9,280 bases of DNA from Omnitrophica bacterium RIFCSPLOWO2_01_FULL_45_10b (GTDB lineage: Bacteria > Omnitrophota > Omnitrophia > Omnitrophales > Danuiimicrobiaceae). The notes beneath the pieces are model-generated. The model was not told the origin of the DNA, ran no database searches, and saw nothing but the letters and a program-made list of their open reading frames with translations. The first letter of the stretch is position 1; each line of letters opens with the position of its first letter. This document shows, piece after piece, positions 6,291 through 9,280 of this stretch. Location: NCBI GenBank assembly GCA_001804205.1, contig MHFM01000038.1:64661-73940 (forward strand), read 5' to 3'. The position numbers and the translations under genes are program-made.

Positions 6291-8558
6291 TTAAACGAGC
6301 TTGACGGCTACCTTTTCAATCCGGTACGACTCCAAAATATCTCCTTCTTGGAGCTGACCAAAACCTTCAACAACCACACCGCAATCATATCCTTCCTGAA
6401 CTTCACGGACATCATCTTTAAATCGTTTGAGTGAAGCAAGTTTTCCTGTATGCACCACGATATTGTTGCGAATCACACGAATCTGATGGTTTCGCGTGAG
6501 CTTTCCCTTTCGTACGATTGCGCCGCCAATCATTCCAATTTTGGACGATTGGAAAATCTGCCGGACTTCAGTCCTTCCCTCTACCACCTCTTTCATGGCA
6601 GGCTCGAGCAAACCTTCCATCGCCTTGCGAACGTCATCCAACGCTTCATAAATGATATTATAAAAACGAACATCCACGCCTTCGCGTTCCATAAGCGACT
6701 GTGCCCGATCATCGGCTTTCACGTGAAATCCAAGCACGATGGCATCGGAAGCTGCGGCAAGCATAATGTCTGATTCATTAATGCCACCGACTCCACCGTG
6801 AATGACGCGAATCTTAATCATCTCGGAAGACACCTGTTCCAGTGACTGCGTCAAAACCTCCACCGAGCCCTGCACATCGGCCTTAGCAATCAATTTAAGC
6901 TCTTTAACTCGTCCCTCTTTCATCTGGCTGTACAGATCTTCCAAGGAAAGATGTCTTGGGTGAAATCCTTTCATCGCCCGTTCACGAAGCTCAAGCGATC
7001 TTTTCTCGGCAATTTTTCGAGCTATCTTTTCATCGGCAACCACGGTAAAAATTTCACCGGCTTCAGGAGTACCTGAAAGCCCTAGGACCTCCACCGCATA
7101 CGATGGCCCGGCTTCTTTTACTGATTTACCGCGATCATTTCTGAGCGCACGCACTTTTCCATAAAAGGGGCCCACCACGATCAAATCACCTACTCGCAAA
7201 GTACCGTTTTGAACAAGCATGGTTGCAACAGAACCTTGGCCCTTAGAAAGTTTTGCTTCAACGACGGTCCCTTGCGCTGACCGGCTGGGGTTCGCTTTCA
7301 ATTCTAAAACCTCAGCTTCAAGCAGCAGCATTTCAAGCAGTTGATCGATTCCCGCACCGGTTTTTGCCGAAACTTTTACACAAATCGTTTTGCCGCCCCA
7401 TTCCTCCGGCATCAGTTCTAATTTCTGAAGCCCACCCATCACACGCTGCGGATCCGCTGTTGGTAAATCACTCTTATTGATGGCCACGACAATTGGACAG
7501 CCGGCTGCCCGGGCATGGTCGATGGCCTCAATGGTTTGGGGCATAATGCCATCGTCAGCGGCCACTACCAAAACGACAACGTCGGTAACATTGGCACCAC
7601 GCGCGCGCATCGCGGTAAACGCTTCATGACCGGGCGTATCAAGAAAGGTCACATGACCCTTGCCGGGAATCTCTACGCCATAAGCACCGATATGCTGAGT
7701 AATTTTCCCCGCTTCTTTATCGGCAACGTTTGACTTTCGAATCGCATCAAGCAAGGAGGTTTTGCCGTGATCGACATGCCCCATCATGGTCACAACAGGA
7801 GGGCGCTGTTTTAATTGAGCCGCATCATCCTCAAAATTCTCGAGTACCCCTTTAGATTCGGCATCCTCAATTTTTTCGATTGGAATATTTAAGGCAAAAC
7901 TGGCTTTACGAATAATTTCTTCATTCAATAGCTGATTGACATTTGCAAAAACACCGATTCCAATTAAGGCTTTAATCAATTCGGCGGGACGAATGCTCAG
8001 CTTCTCAGCCAAGCCCGCGACGGTAATTGGTATTTCAATTTTAATTGGAGCGCGCGCAGGTGGAGTCTGAGGCTGTGGAGAAACTCGTGTGGGTTCAGGT
8101 TTTTTCTCAATGACAGGTTGCGCTTTAGAAAATACAGGTTCCTGAGCGGGAGTTTCCTTGCCCTTTGGAGGAACAGTTGCTTGTGACGGCTTTATCTTTG
8201 CCTTCTCTTCCAATGCCGGCACGGCTTGAACTTCCTTTTTTGCCGTACGAGCAGCAGTTGATATTTTTCGAAGCTTTGGCTCCTGAACTTTCTCAGATAG
8301 TTTCGCTTTTGTTTCTGTTTTTGGCGCACTTGGCGCTATTTTTGGCTGGCGTTTCGCAGAAGATTTTTGCTTGGGGGAAGGGACTTCTGTTTTAGACAAG
8401 CTAGGTTTGTGCAAATCAGATTTTTTTAAAATGACGTCCACTACTTTAGAATCCAAAAGCTCCATGTGGCTTTTTGCTTTCACACCGTGCTTTTTAAGCT
8501 CGTCGATGAGTTCTTTGCTTGTTATTTTTAATTTTTTTGAAAGCTCATGAACGCGCAT
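6291..8558 (-). CDS. infB: Translation initiation factor IF-2
   Basis: IF-2 is the GTPase that brings fMet-tRNA to the 30S subunit and promotes 50S joining. The protein has 755 residues. An N-terminal IF2_N domain (1-50) is followed by a Lys/Pro/Ala-rich, low-complexity linker (about 50-172) and a second IF2_N-like domain (about 175-230). The G domain carries G1 GHVDHGKT (260-267), G2 around GKITQHIGA (284-292), G3 DTPGH (307-311), G4 NKSD (361-364) and G5 SAK (397-399). Domain II (about 425-515), domain III with KADVQGSVE (559-567) and a C-terminal tRNA-binding domain (about 655-755, with GYDCGVVVEGF) complete the family layout. The ATG start is one base after the nusA stop and gives the classical MRVHELSKKL opening. 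Only a weak purine stretch precedes it, so coupling to nusA is likely. The length is within the usual bacterial range. Confidence 0.99.
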   Translation of the reverse strand: MRVHELSKKLKITSKELIDELKKHGVKAKSHMELLDSKVVDVILKKSDLHKPSLSKTEVPSPKQKSSAKRQPKIAPSAPKTETKAKLSEKVQEPKLRKISTAARTAKKEVQAVPALEEKAKIKPSQATVPPKGKETPAQEPVFSKAQPVIEKKPEPTRVSPQPQTPPARAPIKIEIPITVAGLAEKLSIRPAELIKALIGIGVFANVNQLLNEEIIRKASFALNIPIEKIEDAESKGVLENFEDDAAQLKQRPPVVTMMGHVDHGKTSLLDAIRKSNVADKEAGKITQHIGAYGVEIPGKGHVTFLDTPGHEAFTAMRARGANVTDVVVLVVAADDGIMPQTIEAIDHARAAGCPIVVAINKSDLPTADPQRVMGGLQKLELMPEEWGGKTICVKVSAKTGAGIDQLLEMLLLEAEVLELKANPSRSAQGTVVEAKLSKGQGSVATMLVQNGTLRVGDLIVVGPFYGKVRALRNDRGKSVKEAGPSYAVEVLGLSGTPEAGEIFTVVADEKIARKIAEKRSLELRERAMKGFHPRHLSLEDLYSQMKEGRVKELKLIAKADVQGSVEVLTQSLEQVSSEMIKIRVIHGGVGGINESDIMLAAASDAIVLGFHVKADDRAQSLMEREGVDVRFYNIIYEALDDVRKAMEGLLEPAMKEVVEGRTEVRQIFQSSKIGMIGGAIVRKGKLTRNHQIRVIRNNIVVHTGKLASLKRFKDDVREVQEGYDCGVVVEGFGQLQEGDILESYRIEKVAVKLV

Positions 8559-8559
8559 C

Positions 8560-9280
8560 TTACGCTTCTTTCTCGTCCTTCTGTTCCTGTTCCGCTTTTT
8601 CAGCGGCGGGGCTCTTGGAATCGCCGAGAATGGCTTGATGGGCCGCCTGAATAATTTTTTCTGCGGTTTTCAATCCAATGCCATCGATTTTTGAAAGTTG
8701 TTCTGGTGTTGATTTTAACAAGTCCTTCACACTGTTAACCCCGGCTGCCTTCAGCAGGGCCTCGGTCTTTTCACCAATCCCTTTCAATGAACCGATCGGA
8801 ATTTTTTGGCTTGTGCTTCGAATGTCCAGCGTCCAACCTACCAATTTAGACGCAAGACGGACATTTTGTCCCTTTTTCCCGATCGAAAGAGAAAGCTGAT
8901 CCTCAGCCACAAAAATTTCGGCGGTTTTAGTCTCGCGATTCAAACGCACTTCGGCAAGCTCCGCCGGGCTTAACGCGCTTCGGATATAAAGTTCTGGATC
9001 TTCATTCCAGCGGACAATGTCGATCTTTTCGCCGCCAACTTCCCGCACGATATTTTTAACCCGTTGGCCGCGCATGCCAACGCAGGAACCGACACAATCT
9101 ACTTTTGGGTCATGAGAAAGGACCGCAATTTTTGTGCGCGATCCAACCTCCCGCGCCGCTGCCTTTATTTCTACGATATGATCATGAATTTCAGGAACTT
9201 CAAGTTCAAATAATTTTTTGACGAAATTCGCGTGCGCACGGGAAACAATCACCTCAGGCCCGCGGTCGGTTTTCTTAACT
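8560..9280 (-). CDS. nusA: Transcription termination/antitermination factor NusA, C-terminal part (5' end outside window)
   Basis: NusA binds RNA polymerase and nascent RNA and modulates pausing, termination and antitermination. About 239 codons are visible. The frame is open to the right edge, and the first residues (VKKTDRGPEVIVSR) match the stretch that leads from the S1 domain into the KH domains, so the GTG at 9252 is an internal Val codon and not the start. Counting from that Val, KH1 spans about 35-100 (VGSCVGMRGQRV, then GEKIDIV), KH2 about 105-145 (SIGKKGQNVRLA), and a helix-hairpin-helix C-terminal domain about 153-208 contains LKGIGEKTEALL and IDGIGLKTAEKI. A charged Lys/Glu-rich tail of about 20 residues ends the protein. 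The missing 5' part should encode the N-terminal polymerase-binding domain and S1. The stop lies one base before infB. The family assignment is near certain. Confidence 0.97.
   Translation of the reverse strand, partial: VKKTDRGPEVIVSRAHANFVKKLFELEVPEIHDHIVEIKAAAREVGSRTKIAVLSHDPKVDCVGSCVGMRGQRVKNIVREVGGEKIDIVRWNEDPELYIRSALSPAELAEVRLNRETKTAEIFVAEDQLSLSIGKKGQNVRLASKLVGWTLDIRSTSQKIPIGSLKGIGEKTEALLKAAGVNSVKDLLKSTPEQLSKIDGIGLKTAEKIIQAAHQAILGDSKSPAAEKAEQEQKDEKEA

Larger units (their letters stand above)
1..9280 (-). other. Single co-directional operon segment (nusA to dut and beyond)
   Basis: All ten identified genes and the partial gene at the left edge face the same way. Junctions are: nusA-infB 1 base, infB-ylxP 1 base, ylxP-rbfA 2 bases (or a 4-base overlap), rbfA-nrnA 35-base overlap or 13-base gap, nrnA-truB 11 bases, truB-ribF TAATG overlap, ribF-rpsO 12, rpsO-pnp 45, pnp-dut 2, dut-next 23. 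No hairpin followed by a T-run was seen at any junction, and no space remains for an ordinary intergenic promoter. Internal promoters inside coding sequence cannot be excluded. Co-transcription is inferred from spacing. Confidence 0.8.

Noticed and set aside
6289..6291. ATG overlapping the infB stop as a ylxP start
   Set aside because: The next codon in that frame is TGA, so it cannot start the gene; GTG at 6289 is used instead.
9250..9252. GTG as a possible nusA start
   Set aside because: The frame stays open to the window edge and the upstream residues (VKKTDRGPE) match the NusA family, so this is an internal Val codon of a gene truncated by the window.
1..9280. Mobile element, CRISPR array, tRNA/rRNA gene or a novel defence or metabolic system
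   Set aside because: No direct or inverted repeats, recombinase or nuclease cargo genes or RNA genes were seen. Nearly the whole window is accounted for by conserved housekeeping genes in one operon.

Overview
The window is one block of bacterial housekeeping genes, all on the minus strand and so read from right to left: nusA (5' end outside the window) - infB - ylxP/DUF503 - rbfA - nrnA-like DHH phosphoesterase - truB - ribF - rpsO - pnp - dut, then the first 12 codons of another gene that leaves the left edge. Nearly every base is coding. The longest untranslated gap is 45 bases (rpsO-pnp), and most junctions are overlaps or gaps of 1-13 bases. This is the widely conserved nusA/infB transcription-translation operon, and a single transcription unit is the simplest reading.

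The organism is a bacterium of moderate base composition. Using dut as the gene after pnp, omitting the ylxR/ylxQ genes between nusA and infB, placing DUF503 and a DHH phosphoesterase in the cluster, and carrying a short TruB without a recognisable PUA domain all point away from Enterobacteria and Bacillus. They would fit an uncultured lineage such as Omnitrophota or another PVC-adjacent phylum. This placement is a weak inference from protein style and gene order.

Right part (9280-5658): transcription elongation/antitermination (NusA), translation initiation (IF-2) and 30S maturation (RbfA, with the small DUF503 protein in front of it). Middle (5692-2950): a DHH/DHHA1 phosphoesterase that probably clears nanoRNA or pAp, tRNA pseudouridine-55 synthase, and the bifunctional riboflavin kinase/FAD synthetase. 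Left part (2937-62): ribosomal protein S15, polynucleotide phosphorylase and dUTPase. Together they link RNA synthesis, ribosome assembly, tRNA modification, RNA turnover and nucleotide sanitation under shared expression.

I looked for hidden genes, repeats, CRISPR arrays, mobile elements, RNA genes and terminators and found none I can support. Plus-strand open frames are shadows of the conserved genes. I see no previously undescribed system. The points worth a second look are small: a PUA-less TruB, an insertion in RibF, a Glu replacing the usual first Asp in motif I of the DHH protein, ambiguous starts for rbfA and nrnA, and a pattern in which only rpsO has a full-consensus Shine-Dalgarno sequence.
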